A DNA stretch of 64,000 bases from Tardiphaga robiniae. GTDB lineage: Bacteria > Pseudomonadota > Alphaproteobacteria > Rhizobiales > Xanthobacteraceae. Positions 49,367-60,837 of the stretch are shown in pieces. Location: positions 999,501 to 1,063,500 of the forward strand of contig NZ_LVYV01000001.1 of assembly GCF_001618955.1 (NCBI RefSeq). Direction: 5' to 3'. Made by a program: the position numbers and the translations under genes. Each line of letters starts with the position of its first letter. Position 1 is the first letter of the stretch. A model generated the notes under the pieces. It was not told the DNA's origin and made no database searches. It saw only the letters and a program-made list of their open reading frames with translations.

Positions 49367-50053
49367 TCACGGCACCAACTTGTAGCCACCGGCTTCCGTC
49401 ACCAGAATTTCAGGATTGGCGGCGTCCTTCTCGATCTTCTGACGCAACCGATAGATATGCGTTTCCAACGTGTGTGTGGTGACGCCGGAATTGTAGCCCC
49501 AGACTTCCTGCAGCAGCGTTTCGCGCGACACCGGCAACTGGCCGGCGCGATACAGGAAGCGCAGGATCGCGGTTTCCTTCTCGGTCAGGCGAACCTTCTT
49601 GGCATTGGCGCCGGTGAGCATCTTGGAGCCGGGCCGGAAACTATAGGGACCGACGGTGAAGACGGCATCTTCGCTGGCTTCGTGCTGACGGAGCTGGGCG
49701 CGAATACGCGCCAGCAGCACCGCAAAGCGGAACGGCTTGGCGACGTAATCATTGGCGCCGGATTCAAGACCGAGAATGGTGTCGGAATCGGTGTCATGGC
49801 CGGTTAGCATGATGATCGGCGCCTTGAAGCCACCCTTGCGCAGGCTGCGCACGACTTCGCGACCGTCCGTGTCGGGCAGGCCAACATCCATCAGCACCAG
49901 ATCGGGGGAATTGGCCTTGGCTGCAGTGGCGCCCTTGGCGCCGGTGTCGACGGCGGAGGCCTCGAACTCTTCATGCAGCGACAGCTGCTCGACCAGCGCC
50001 TCGCGCAAATCAGTATCGTCATCCACGATCAAGATCTTGCGGGCATTGGGCAT
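49367..50053 (-). CDS. OmpR-family response regulator (CenR-like)
   Basis: 228 residues. The receiver has DDD near 11-13, phospho-acceptor Asp56 in LMDVGLP, and Lys106 (YVAKPF). The C-terminal winged-helix DNA-binding domain includes RLTEKETAILRFLYRAG and THTLETHIYRLRQKIE. The sequence resembles CenR, the alphaproteobacterial envelope-stress regulator, so the name is offered as probable. No histidine kinase gene is adjacent. The promoter region upstream has an 8-bp inverted repeat TTACCGCA/TGCGGTAA (50137-50144 and 50209-50216) that could be a binding site. Confidence 0.82.
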   Translation of the reverse strand: MPNARKILIVDDDTDLREALVEQLSLHEEFEASAVDTGAKGATAAKANSPDLVLMDVGLPDTDGREVVRSLRKGGFKAPIIMLTGHDTDSDTILGLESGANDYVAKPFRFAVLLARIRAQLRQHEASEDAVFTVGPYSFRPGSKMLTGANAKKVRLTEKETAILRFLYRAGQLPVSRETLLQEVWGYNSGVTTHTLETHIYRLRQKIEKDAANPEILVTEAGGYKLVP

Positions 50054-50302
50054 TGCGACAATCCTTTGAACGGCTGCGGCGGAGCGTTGTTCGCCGCGCT
50101 GAAACAGTGGGCCAGAAATCGTGACAGGCTTCGCCGTTACCGCATATTCTAGCGCAAAATCAGCGACATTCCCGGCGAATGTACTGCTGCAGCGCGAAAT
50201 AGAACATTTGCGGTAAATAGCAAGGCGGAGTTCGCGATTCGGATGGGAAGTCTCGTTATTTCAGACACTTATCGAACAAGCTTACGTGATCGGCCGCTAA
50301 CT

Positions 50303-50812
50303 ATGGTTCACATTCGTGCGTCAGCCGGAGACAGACTCCGTGGATGGCTGACGACCGATCACGCAACCATACCCGTCGCGCTCGGCCGCGGCGGAATCAA
50401 GGCGAACAAACGCGAAGGCGATGGCGGAACGCCGCGTGGGACGTTTCGCCCCATCCGGCTGTGGTGGCGAGCCGACCGTAATCCACGTCCGCGTAGCTTT
50501 TTGCCGATCCGCCCCATCACGCCGATGGATGGCTGGTGCGAAAATCCGTCGGACCGGCATTACAATCGGCCGGTCCGACTCGATCGTGGAAATGACGGCG
50601 ACCGACTGGCGCGTGCGGATCACCTCTACGATTTCATCATCGAGATCGACCAGAACACCCGACCACGGATCGCCGGGCGGGGAAGCGCAGTGTTCCTGCA
50701 TCTGGCCCGCCCGAAATTCGCGCCGACCGCGGGCTGTGTGGCGATGACCAAGCCGGCGATGCTGCGGCTGCTGGCCCGGATCGGACCGAAGACGAAGATC
50801 GTTATCGGCTAG
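50303..50812 (+). CDS. L,D-transpeptidase family protein (cytoplasmic-start YkuD)
   Basis: 169 residues. LGRGGIKANKREGDGGTPRGTF and the catalytic VFLHLARPKFAPTAGCVAMT show the YkuD fold, with Cys in TAGCVAM. It has no signal peptide or membrane anchor from ATG 50303, so export is unclear; an upstream ATG at 50243 would add about 20 residues without a hydrophobic stretch. It is the third YkuD protein of the window. It is divergent from the CenR-like gene. Confidence 0.85.
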   Translation: MVHIRASAGDRLRGWLTTDHATIPVALGRGGIKANKREGDGGTPRGTFRPIRLWWRADRNPRPRSFLPIRPITPMDGWCENPSDRHYNRPVRLDRGNDGDRLARADHLYDFIIEIDQNTRPRIAGRGSAVFLHLARPKFAPTAGCVAMTKPAMLRLLARIGPKTKIVIG

Positions 50813-50821
50813 GCCGATGGC

Positions 50822-51550
50822 CTAGCGACGTCCGAAGATCGCCGAGCCGACGCGCACATGAGTGGCACCGAACTGGATGGCGATGGCGAAGTCAGCGCTC
50901 ATTCCCATGGATAATTGCGTGAGCCCGTTGCGTGCAGCGATCTTGGCGGTGAGCGCGAAATGCGGGGCCGGCGCATCGTCAACCGGCGGAATGCACATTA
51001 GTCCGGAAATCGTCAGCCCGTAGGTATCGCGGCAACGGGCGATGAAATCATCGGCCTCGCCCGGCGCGATACCGGCCTTTTGCGGCTCCTCACCGGTGTT
51101 GAGCTGTACGAACAGCTGCGGCGTCCGCTGCTGCGCCTTCATCTCCTTGCTTAACGCTTCGCAAATGCTCGGGCGATCGACCGAGTGGATTGCATCGAAC
51201 AAGGCGACCGCTTCCTTGGCCTTGTTGGACTGCAAAGGCCCGATCAGATGCAACGCAATCGCGGGTTGAGTGGCGATCAGCGGAGGCCATTTGGATTTTG
51301 CCTCCTGGACGCGATTTTCGCCGAATACACGCTGACCGGACTGGATCACGGGTGCAATTACGTCAGCCTCGAAGGTCTTCGACACCGCGATCAATGTCAC
51401 AGAACTGCGATCCCGCCGTGCTTCGTTGCACGCGCGGAAGATATCGTACTCGACCGATGCGAGTCCGTCAGTTGGTAAAGAAGGCGTTACGCCCGACGAC
51501 TCTTGCACGGATTTATTTTCAACCAAGGCGCGAACTTTCTTGAGATCCAT
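50822..51550 (-). CDS. YggS/PROSC family PLP-homeostasis protein
   Basis: 242 residues with VTLIAVSKTFEADVIAPVIQSG (PLP Lys in the VSKTF motif), GENRVQEAKSKW, HLIGPLQSNKAKEAV and the C-terminal LSMGMSADFAIAIQFGATHVRVGSAIFG. It binds PLP and maintains B6 and amino-acid pools; it is not a true racemase. A poly-charged N-terminal extension precedes it. Core-like. Confidence 0.94.
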   Translation of the reverse strand: MDLKKVRALVENKSVQESSGVTPSLPTDGLASVEYDIFRACNEARRDRSSVTLIAVSKTFEADVIAPVIQSGQRVFGENRVQEAKSKWPPLIATQPAIALHLIGPLQSNKAKEAVALFDAIHSVDRPSICEALSKEMKAQQRTPQLFVQLNTGEEPQKAGIAPGEADDFIARCRDTYGLTISGLMCIPPVDDAPAPHFALTAKIAARNGLTQLSMGMSADFAIAIQFGATHVRVGSAIFGRR

Positions 51551-51625
51551 TGCAGTTTAACGAATCCGGGAAAGGCTTTTTGAAGGCTTTGGAGTACCTA
51601 TGTCCGCGGGGCTTAGGGATCGAAG

Positions 51626-53323
51626 ATGTCACGCATCGGTATTAACCGCAATAAAGCGAGGCTCAGGGGAGCTCTCGGTATTCGCGCTCGACTGGTCCTG
51701 TTGGCCCTCATTCTGGTCGGGCCATTAATGGCGGAGCGAATTCGATCACTCGATGCGACGCGTACCCACCAGATCGCAATGGCCGCGCGTGATTTCGCTG
51801 GCGTCGCCCAGCACAGCGCCGATGCGCAGCGCGAGGTATTCGCCTCGATCGAGGCCGTGCTGAAATCATCCGCCTACATCTATACGTCGGCCGCTCAGGT
51901 CAATCGCAGCTGCGCCATCATGCGGGCAAGCCTCCGCGGCGACATGCCGTGGCTGCGCAGCCTGACGGTGGCCGGTGCGGACGGTATTGCCAGATGCTCA
52001 ACCTGGCCGGAAGTCATCGAGCAGAGATTCGATTTCAGCGATCGCCCCTATTTCAAGAAGGCCGTCGAGACAGGCGAATTCGTCGTCAGCGACTACCTCT
52101 TCAGTCGTCTCACGAATCAGCCGACGGTGATGGCTGCCTATCTCGCACCGGGCCTGACCAAGGACGACGATGCCGTGGTTCTGGCGGCGGTGAATCTCGA
52201 CTGGATGTCGAAGATCATGGGCAATCTCGGCGACCGGCCCGGCGTCACGACACTGCTGGTCGATCATGCGGGCACCGTGCTTGCAGCGCCCCCGACCGAC
52301 GCCAGCGCGATTGGTCGCCCAATGGAAGACCTCGCTTTACTGCCAATGATCGAAACGCATTTGCGTAATACGGACAAGCAGACTGGTTCGCTGTCATTCA
52401 GCGCCAGCGATGGTTCGCAGCGTGCCGTATCATTCGCGACGATCCCGGGCACTGGCGCACAACTGATCGTCAGCGTCGATGAAGCCCGGGTCTCGGCCGT
52501 TGCCAATCACGAGATCCGTACGGCCTATCTGCAGCTCGCTTTCGTCTGCCTGTTCGTTCTGCTTGGCGCGCTGGTGGTTGCAGAGCGACTGATCATCAAA
52601 CCGATCCAGATGATGGAGACCATGGCGAAGAGGTTTGGCCGCGGTGACTGGTCGGCGCGCGTTGCGCGCAACACGCTGCCGGCCGAGTTCGTGCCCCTGG
52701 CGCGTGCATTTTACGGCATGGCAGCGCAACTACGTGGCCGCGAACGTGAATTGCGCGCCAGCAACGAACAGCTCACCGTGCTCGCCTCAATCGATATGCT
52801 GTCTGGCCTGGCCAATCGGCGCGGCTTCCAGAGTCGCCTCGATTTCGAATGGCTGAAGGCCCAGCAGTCCGGCGACCATCTGACGCTGCTGATGATCGAC
52901 GTCGATCACTTCAAACTCTTCAACGACACCTATGGCCATCCCGAGGGCGATGCTTGCCTGGCACGCGTCGGCGAAGCTCTCTCCAGCCTGGCCGATCGCT
53001 GCTCGGGCTTTGCCGGGCGCTATGGCGGCGAGGAATTCTGCCTGCTGCTGCCGGGCACCGAGGTCGCCCGCGGCATCCAGATCGGCGAAATGGTCCGCGC
53101 GGCAATCTGGAACCTGTCAGTCTCCCACGCCACCAGCGCACATCAGCGGGTCACGGTCAGTGTAGGCGTGGCCTCGGCAACGCCAGCGGCGCTGGAGACG
53201 GCAAACGATTTGATCGAGGCAGCCGATGCCTCGCTCTACGCCGCCAAACGGCGTGGCCGCAACACCGTGGTAGAGCACGGCTTCGTCCGGGCATATGGCA
53301 CGGCCGTGTCGCTGGCGGGGTGA
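51626..53323 (+). CDS. Membrane sensor diguanylate cyclase
   Basis: 565 residues. An N-terminal transmembrane helix (about 17-35), a periplasmic PDC/Cache-like sensor (about 40-290, with GVAQHSADAQREVFASIEAVL), a second helix (about 297-317), a HAMP-like linker, and a GGDEF domain. GRYGGEEFCLLLPG (GGEEF about 467-471) can make c-di-GMP. The inhibitory RxxD motif that would lie five residues before GGEEF is degraded here (RCSG), so product feedback may be lost. It stands alone on the plus strand. Confidence 0.9.
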   Translation: MSRIGINRNKARLRGALGIRARLVLLALILVGPLMAERIRSLDATRTHQIAMAARDFAGVAQHSADAQREVFASIEAVLKSSAYIYTSAAQVNRSCAIMRASLRGDMPWLRSLTVAGADGIARCSTWPEVIEQRFDFSDRPYFKKAVETGEFVVSDYLFSRLTNQPTVMAAYLAPGLTKDDDAVVLAAVNLDWMSKIMGNLGDRPGVTTLLVDHAGTVLAAPPTDASAIGRPMEDLALLPMIETHLRNTDKQTGSLSFSASDGSQRAVSFATIPGTGAQLIVSVDEARVSAVANHEIRTAYLQLAFVCLFVLLGALVVAERLIIKPIQMMETMAKRFGRGDWSARVARNTLPAEFVPLARAFYGMAAQLRGRERELRASNEQLTVLASIDMLSGLANRRGFQSRLDFEWLKAQQSGDHLTLLMIDVDHFKLFNDTYGHPEGDACLARVGEALSSLADRCSGFAGRYGGEEFCLLLPGTEVARGIQIGEMVRAAIWNLSVSHATSAHQRVTVSVGVASATPAALETANDLIEAADASLYAAKRRGRNTVVEHGFVRAYGTAVSLAG

Positions 53324-53326
53324 GCG

Positions 53327-54694
53327 TTAGAATTTGGCGGAGAGACCCGTGGTCCACATCTGAACGCGTTCGGCTGTGTCTACGTTCCGTCCCTTGCTGT
53401 ATGCGAGCGTGAACGCAAAATTACTTGTGCTATCAAAATAGAATGACAGGTCGGTTTCGAACAGATCAAGTTGCCTGAGGCTACCCGAGAATCCGTAAAG
53501 CAAGGTTTCCGTGACGTTGAGAACGAAGTGCCCGTATGATTGCGGTGAGGCATAAGAAAAGCCGAATCTCGTACCGCCACGATGGTACGACTGATTTGCG
53601 AGAGCTTGAACTGGATCGATCCCGACGTTTGTATACTCGCCGATGTAATCTCGGACGTCGAAGAGGGGCGTCAGCCATCCGGCGTTGCCCAAGTGACCAA
53701 TTCTAATATCGGTATTAAGCCGCAATTGCCCCTGTATGTAGGGCGTGTAGATGAAATTCAAATTCGCAATCTCACTCTTGTCTTTGGTGTTCCAAATATA
53801 TTGCGGCTTTGCTGAAAGCGTGTTGTCGACACCGCTGGCGACACCCTTCAGAATTCCTTCGATGTTCAGCAGAGCTCCTGCCGCCACCGTGTTGCTGTCG
53901 GAATAGACTGAGGGCTTTCCGGCTGCTTTTGTAATTGTTTGGGTAGCCGAAATAAAAGGAACGATTTCTCCGTCAAAATAACGAAAGCTGTCAGGACGCG
54001 GGATCTGAATCGGATAGCCAATCGCAGCCTGCATACGCGCGACGTTCGTCCTGGCCACACCGTCTTGCGTATAAGTTATCGTCGCTGGCTTTACCCTCGG
54101 AAACACACTCTTCACTTCTGGTCTTTGATCGTTCCTGTCGATCCCAAGGTCATCCGAGTTCGCGCGCAAACGAACAGGCAAGGCAATTTTGTAGGGCTTT
54201 TCAGCGACGGGGTAGTCCGGGCCCACACACTTGATCACCGTGTTGTCCGAGGCGCTGAGATATTTAAGACCAATGGTCGAATTGGGCATGGAGTAGTATC
54301 GGCCGTTGACCGAGGTTTCCATCGCATCGGCAAATCCCTCACGCAGATTCCGCAGCGTTTTCTTTGCGGCCGTGTCGTCAATCACGGGCTTCCCGTTAAC
54401 CGGCTTTTCAGTGATCGATGGTCCTTCGCATCCAGGATCCCCTACGCAAAACTGCTTATCAAGAAATATCCGCCGCCATTGAGGCTTGAATTCAGCCGGT
54501 CTCGTCGCGCCGTCATCCGCATTGATAAAGAGATTCTTCGCGTCAGGGCTTTGAATGATCATGGCCTTCGCCAGTTTAGCTTTGCTTACGACGCCACCCT
54601 CACAGATTTCGGACGGAGCCGGAAAATTGAAAGCCGCAGCAATGCCGGGTGTTGCGAGCACTACAAAAAGCCCTCCAAGCAGGCTCCGCTTCAT
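53327..54694 (-). CDS. Putative outer-membrane beta-barrel protein
   Basis: 455 residues, not assigned to a known family. A signal peptide MKRSLLGGLFVVLATPGIAAAF (Sec type) is followed by a mixed domain and a C-terminal part with alternating aromatic/polar residues and a terminal Phe (WTTGLSAKF), as in beta-barrel outer-membrane proteins. Cys pairs at about 31 and 97 (SEICEGG, GDPGCEG) may form disulphides. It overlaps the upstream H1-like gene by 4 bp (ATGA at 54691-54694), suggesting coupling. AT-richer than the neighbours, so possibly acquired. Confidence 0.7.
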   Translation of the reverse strand: MKRSLLGGLFVVLATPGIAAAFNFPAPSEICEGGVVSKAKLAKAMIIQSPDAKNLFINADDGATRPAEFKPQWRRIFLDKQFCVGDPGCEGPSITEKPVNGKPVIDDTAAKKTLRNLREGFADAMETSVNGRYYSMPNSTIGLKYLSASDNTVIKCVGPDYPVAEKPYKIALPVRLRANSDDLGIDRNDQRPEVKSVFPRVKPATITYTQDGVARTNVARMQAAIGYPIQIPRPDSFRYFDGEIVPFISATQTITKAAGKPSVYSDSNTVAAGALLNIEGILKGVASGVDNTLSAKPQYIWNTKDKSEIANLNFIYTPYIQGQLRLNTDIRIGHLGNAGWLTPLFDVRDYIGEYTNVGIDPVQALANQSYHRGGTRFGFSYASPQSYGHFVLNVTETLLYGFSGSLRQLDLFETDLSFYFDSTSNFAFTLAYSKGRNVDTAERVQMWTTGLSAKF

Positions 54695-55320
54695 TTGGTT
54701 GCCCCCTTAACTGGGCCTGCGGCGTCTCTGATTTCTTGCTTGGCTTCCGAAACAGTCGTGTCGCTGTGTACTGTTTGCCCCAGGCTGGTCGCGTCGAACG
54801 TATAGCCGAACTTCTCAAGACACTCGGCAACGCCGGCCAAGAATAGAGCCACATGGACATGAAGGTCGCCCAGCGTCTTGTCATTGCCACCGCCGTCATC
54901 ATTCCATTCCGGCTCGACGCTTTGCAGATAATCATTCACGCAGCGCGTAACTGCCTGAGCGAGCGTGGGCCTTAGAGCGACTGCGGCTGGTGCTGCTGAA
55001 GCAGCATTCGGCAGATTAATCAAAACAGGTGATTTCTCGAGGAATTTACCCGGAGCAACTGAGGGCTTCGCCGGTCGAGGCGCCCGAGTAGTCTCGGCTT
55101 TCGGCCTCGATGCCGCCTTTTTCGCCACAGTCTTCTGTGTCTTTGCAGTCGGTCGCTTCGCTTTCACCGACTTTTTGACGGTGGTCTTGCTAGATGTCCT
55201 GGCTCCAGCTTTGGCGCCTCGCACGGTCTTCTTCGCTTTGCGCTTGACCGTTTTGGCCTTTGCGACTTTTTTCTTTTTTGCCTTTGTTACCTTGCGTGCC
55301 TTTTTCACTGTCTTCGCCAC
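54691..55320 (-). CDS. Lys/Ala-rich histone-H1-like protein with C-terminal helical domain
   Basis: 209 residues from GTG 55320, which follows a strong GGAGGAGGG; an upstream TTG (55341) is in frame but lies before that ribosome site. Residues 1-85 are a basic K/A/T-rich repeat (AKKKKVAKAKTVKRKAKK, KTQKTVAKKAASRPK), like alphaproteobacterial H1-type proteins, and could bind DNA or another polyanion. Residues 85-209 form an acidic, predicted helical domain (QAVTRCVNDYLQSVEPEWND). It is translationally coupled to the beta-barrel gene. Function unknown. Confidence 0.68.
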   Translation of the reverse strand: MAKTVKKARKVTKAKKKKVAKAKTVKRKAKKTVRGAKAGARTSSKTTVKKSVKAKRPTAKTQKTVAKKAASRPKAETTRAPRPAKPSVAPGKFLEKSPVLINLPNAASAAPAAVALRPTLAQAVTRCVNDYLQSVEPEWNDDGGGNDKTLGDLHVHVALFLAGVAECLEKFGYTFDATSLGQTVHSDTTVSEAKQEIRDAAGPVKGATK

Positions 55321-55547
55321 CACACCCTCCTCCCGGCTCAAAGAACAACCTTAGGGCGAGATACGCGTTGGAATATCCGCTATTTAACGTTTCGTTAGGA
55401 ATCTCGGCGTGAGTCACAGAATTGCCACAGTTGGGGCACTCGCCGTGCATGTCGAGTCGACCGAAACAGCTTTAGCCGGTTGACCGGAATCCTGCTTCAT
55501 GGCCTAGTCCCCGGCCTCATAAGCCTCGGAACAGACTGCCTAATCCC

Positions 55548-58212
<2,665 letters not shown>

Positions 58213-58226
<14 letters not shown>

Positions 58227-58764
58227 ATCCCGCATTGCCGCCCGGCTCATGGTCGTCGCCACCTTGGCGGCGCTGACGGCCGGCTGCTTCCAGCCGATGT
58301 ATGCCGAGCGTGGCGACGGCAAACCCGGCCTGCGCGAGAAGCTGCAGGGCGTCGAAGTTCCGCCATTGGAATATCCCAATGCATCGCCGCAGGCCCGCGT
58401 CGGCGTGAACATCCGCAATGCGCTGATGTTCAAGATGTATGGCAGCGCCACCGGTCTGCCGCCGACCTATCAGCTGAAGATCCGCTTCAATCCGAGCCGG
58501 ACCTCGCTGATCGTCGATCCGAATACCGCGCTGCCGACCAGCGAAAACTACGGCATCGATGCGACCTATGGTCTGATCGAGATCGCCACCGGCAAGCAGG
58601 TCCTGACCGGCAGCACCTTCTCCCGCGTCACTTATGACATCCCCGGCCAGCTGCAGCGCTTCGCTCGCGCGCGCGCCTATCGGGACGCCGAAGACCGTGC
58701 GGCCGGTGAGATCGCCGACAACATCAATACCCGTCTGGCGTCGTTCTTCTACGCCGGCACCTAA
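58213..58764 (+). CDS. lptE: LPS-assembly lipoprotein LptE
   Basis: 183 residues. The lipobox LTAGC (Cys25) follows a hydrophobic signal ([15 protein letters not shown]), and the middle resembles the LptE/RlpB fold. It plugs LptD and helps deliver LPS to the outer membrane. The start overlaps leuS by 14 bp; leuS-lptE-holA is a conserved order. Confidence 0.88.
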
Positions 58765-58773
58765 GCACCTCGC

Positions 58774-59802
58774 GTGGTCGCGCTCCGCGGAAAAGACATC
58801 GACACGTTTCTGGCGCGGCCGGATGCCGGCCGGCCGATCATTCTGCTCTACGGAGCTGACGCTGGACTCGTCCGCGAACGCGCCGATGCGCTGATGAAAT
58901 CTGCGGTCGACGATCCCAATGATCCATTTTCGCTGGTTCGCATGGACGGCGATGATTTAGCCGCCGAGCCGTCTCGTCTCGTCGAAGAAGCCATGACGGT
59001 TCCCCTGTTCGGCGGGCGGCGGGCGATCCGCGTGCGCGCAGGTTTGAAGAATTTTTCCAGCGGCGTCGATACGCTCGCCGACTCCGACATCAAGGACTGC
59101 CGCATCGTGATCGAGGCTGGTGAGCTTCGGCCGGAATCGCCACTGCGGAAAGTCTGCGAGAAGGCCAGGACCGCGGTGGCGATCGCCTGCTATCCGGACA
59201 CCGAGCGCGACCTTGCAAAGCTCATCGACGAAGAACTCCGCGTCTCCAATCTCCGCATGGCGGCCGACGCACGCGCCACACTGATGTCGCTGCTTGGCGG
59301 CGATCGGCAGGCGTCGCGTAATGAACTCCGCAAGCTGACGCTCTATGCGCATGGTACCGGCGAAGTCACGCTCGACGATGTGATGGCCGTCGTTGCCGAC
59401 GCGTCCGAACTGAAGATCGATCCGATTGTCGACGGCGCCTTTGCCGGAAATCCGACGGCCGTCGAAGTCGAGTTCAACAAGGCGATGATCGCCGGGACTT
59501 ACCCCGGCATGATCATGATGGCCGCGCAGCGTCAGGCCGCACTGCTGCACAAGGCGAGCCTGCTGGTCGAGGCTGGTAGTTCGGCATCGGCAGCCGTGGA
59601 AAGCGGATTTCCGCGGCTGCATTTTTCCCGCAAGGGAACGGTGGAAGCAGCGCTGCGAAATTTCTCGGCGCAGCGGCTGGTCAACATCATCGACCAGCTT
59701 GCCGTCGCTGCTCTCGACGTGCGCAAGCAAAACGCCCTCGGCGCGGTGATCGCACAGAGGGCGTTGATGTCGATTGCCGTGAATGCAAGGCGACGCGGTT
59801 AG
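58774..59802 (+). CDS. holA: DNA polymerase III delta subunit
   Basis: 342 residues. GTG start with ALRGKDIDTFLARPDAGRPIIL typical of alphaproteobacterial HolA. It opens the beta clamp within the clamp loader. The C-terminus (LVNIIDQLAVAALDVRKQNAL) is normal. Converges with parB: the coding regions overlap by 4 bp. Confidence 0.9.
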   Translation: MVALRGKDIDTFLARPDAGRPIILLYGADAGLVRERADALMKSAVDDPNDPFSLVRMDGDDLAAEPSRLVEEAMTVPLFGGRRAIRVRAGLKNFSSGVDTLADSDIKDCRIVIEAGELRPESPLRKVCEKARTAVAIACYPDTERDLAKLIDEELRVSNLRMAADARATLMSLLGGDRQASRNELRKLTLYAHGTGEVTLDDVMAVVADASELKIDPIVDGAFAGNPTAVEVEFNKAMIAGTYPGMIMMAAQRQAALLHKASLLVEAGSSASAAVESGFPRLHFSRKGTVEAALRNFSAQRLVNIIDQLAVAALDVRKQNALGAVIAQRALMSIAVNARRRG

Positions 59803-60689
59803 CTCTCCGAATCCAGCCGCTTCAGAATTTCGTCGAGCTGATCGAGATCACGATACTTGATGATCACGGTGCCGCCGGGATCACGGTGATCCACCGACAC
59901 TTTCAGCCCGAGCACGTCGCTAACCCGTTTCTCCAGCGCGATCGTATCGGCATCCTTCGCCGCCTTGGGAGACGAGGTGCGTGGCTTCTGCGGCGCACGC
60001 TCCGGCACGCCCTCTTCATGCGCGAGTGCTTCGGTCTGACGAACGTTCAGCCCCTCGGCGATGATCCGCTTCGCGGCGCTCGATGCGTCCGGCAGGTTGA
60101 TCAGCGCGCGGGCATGACCGTTGGACAACTGACCGGAAGCGATCAGGCCCTGCACGTCCTCCGGCAGCTTGGTGAGGCGCATCATGTTGGCAACATGGCT
60201 GCGACTCTTGCCGACGATTTTCGCGATCTCGTCCTGGCTGTGTTTGTAGGTCTCGGCGAGCGCATGATAGCCTTGCGCCTCTTCCATCGCATTGAGATCT
60301 TCGCGTTGGACGTTCTCAATGATCGCGATTTCCATCGCGGCCGAATCCGTCACGTCGAGCGGCACGATCGGCACTTCATGCAGACCGGCGATCTGCGACG
60401 CGCGCCAGCGGCGTTCGCCGGCGATGATCTCGAAGCGATCGTTGCTACCCTTCACCGGCCGCACCACGATCGGCTGAATCACGCCATGCTGCTTGATCGA
60501 CGCCGCGAGTTCGCTGAGCTCCGCATCCGCAAAGGCCCGCCGCGGATTGCGCGGATTGGCCTTGAGAAATTCGATAGGCACTTTGCGCTGGTTGCGCGAA
60601 GGACGCTCGACATGCGCGGCTTCGCCACCGACATCGCCGATCAGACTTGCAAGACCGCGGCCCAGCCGCGAACGCGCTTCATCAGCCAT
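59799..60689 (-). CDS. parB: Chromosome partitioning protein ParB
   Basis: 296 residues. It binds parS and loads SMC. Seen: KVPIEFLKANPRNPRRAF, the ParB N-terminal box IIAGERRWRASQIAGL, the HTH VGKSRSHVANMMRLTKLPEDV, and a C-terminal dimer domain. ATG 60689 (MADEARSRLGRGL) has AAGGGA upstream; ATG 60710 is also possible. The gap to parA contains a palindromic repeat rather than the usual tight overlap. Confidence 0.94.
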   Translation of the reverse strand: MADEARSRLGRGLASLIGDVGGEAAHVERPSRNQRKVPIEFLKANPRNPRRAFADAELSELAASIKQHGVIQPIVVRPVKGSNDRFEIIAGERRWRASQIAGLHEVPIVPLDVTDSAAMEIAIIENVQREDLNAMEEAQGYHALAETYKHSQDEIAKIVGKSRSHVANMMRLTKLPEDVQGLIASGQLSNGHARALINLPDASSAAKRIIAEGLNVRQTEALAHEEGVPERAPQKPRTSSPKAAKDADTIALEKRVSDVLGLKVSVDHRDPGGTVIIKYRDLDQLDEILKRLDSES

Positions 60690-60742
60690 CGCCAATCCCT
60701 TCGAACTCATCGCGCCACTCCGTACTCAAACTTGAAATTCGG

Positions 60743-60834
60743 TTACAGGCTGGGCAAAGGCGCACTTGCGCCGTGCCTGCCATTATCGTTTGCCATCCGC
60801 TGTTGTGGGCACACTGTGCTTTGCCCACCCTACT
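60743..60834. repeat. Palindromic repeat between parA and parB
   Basis: TGGGCAAAGGCGCACTTGCG and the opposed GTGGGCACA...TTTGCCCACCC (inverse of GGGTGGGCAAAGC) form inverted halves around a loop. It belongs to the TGGGCAAAG/CTTTGCCCA intergenic element type. Its place inside parAB is unusual. Confidence 0.65.
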
Positions 60835-60837
60835 TGC

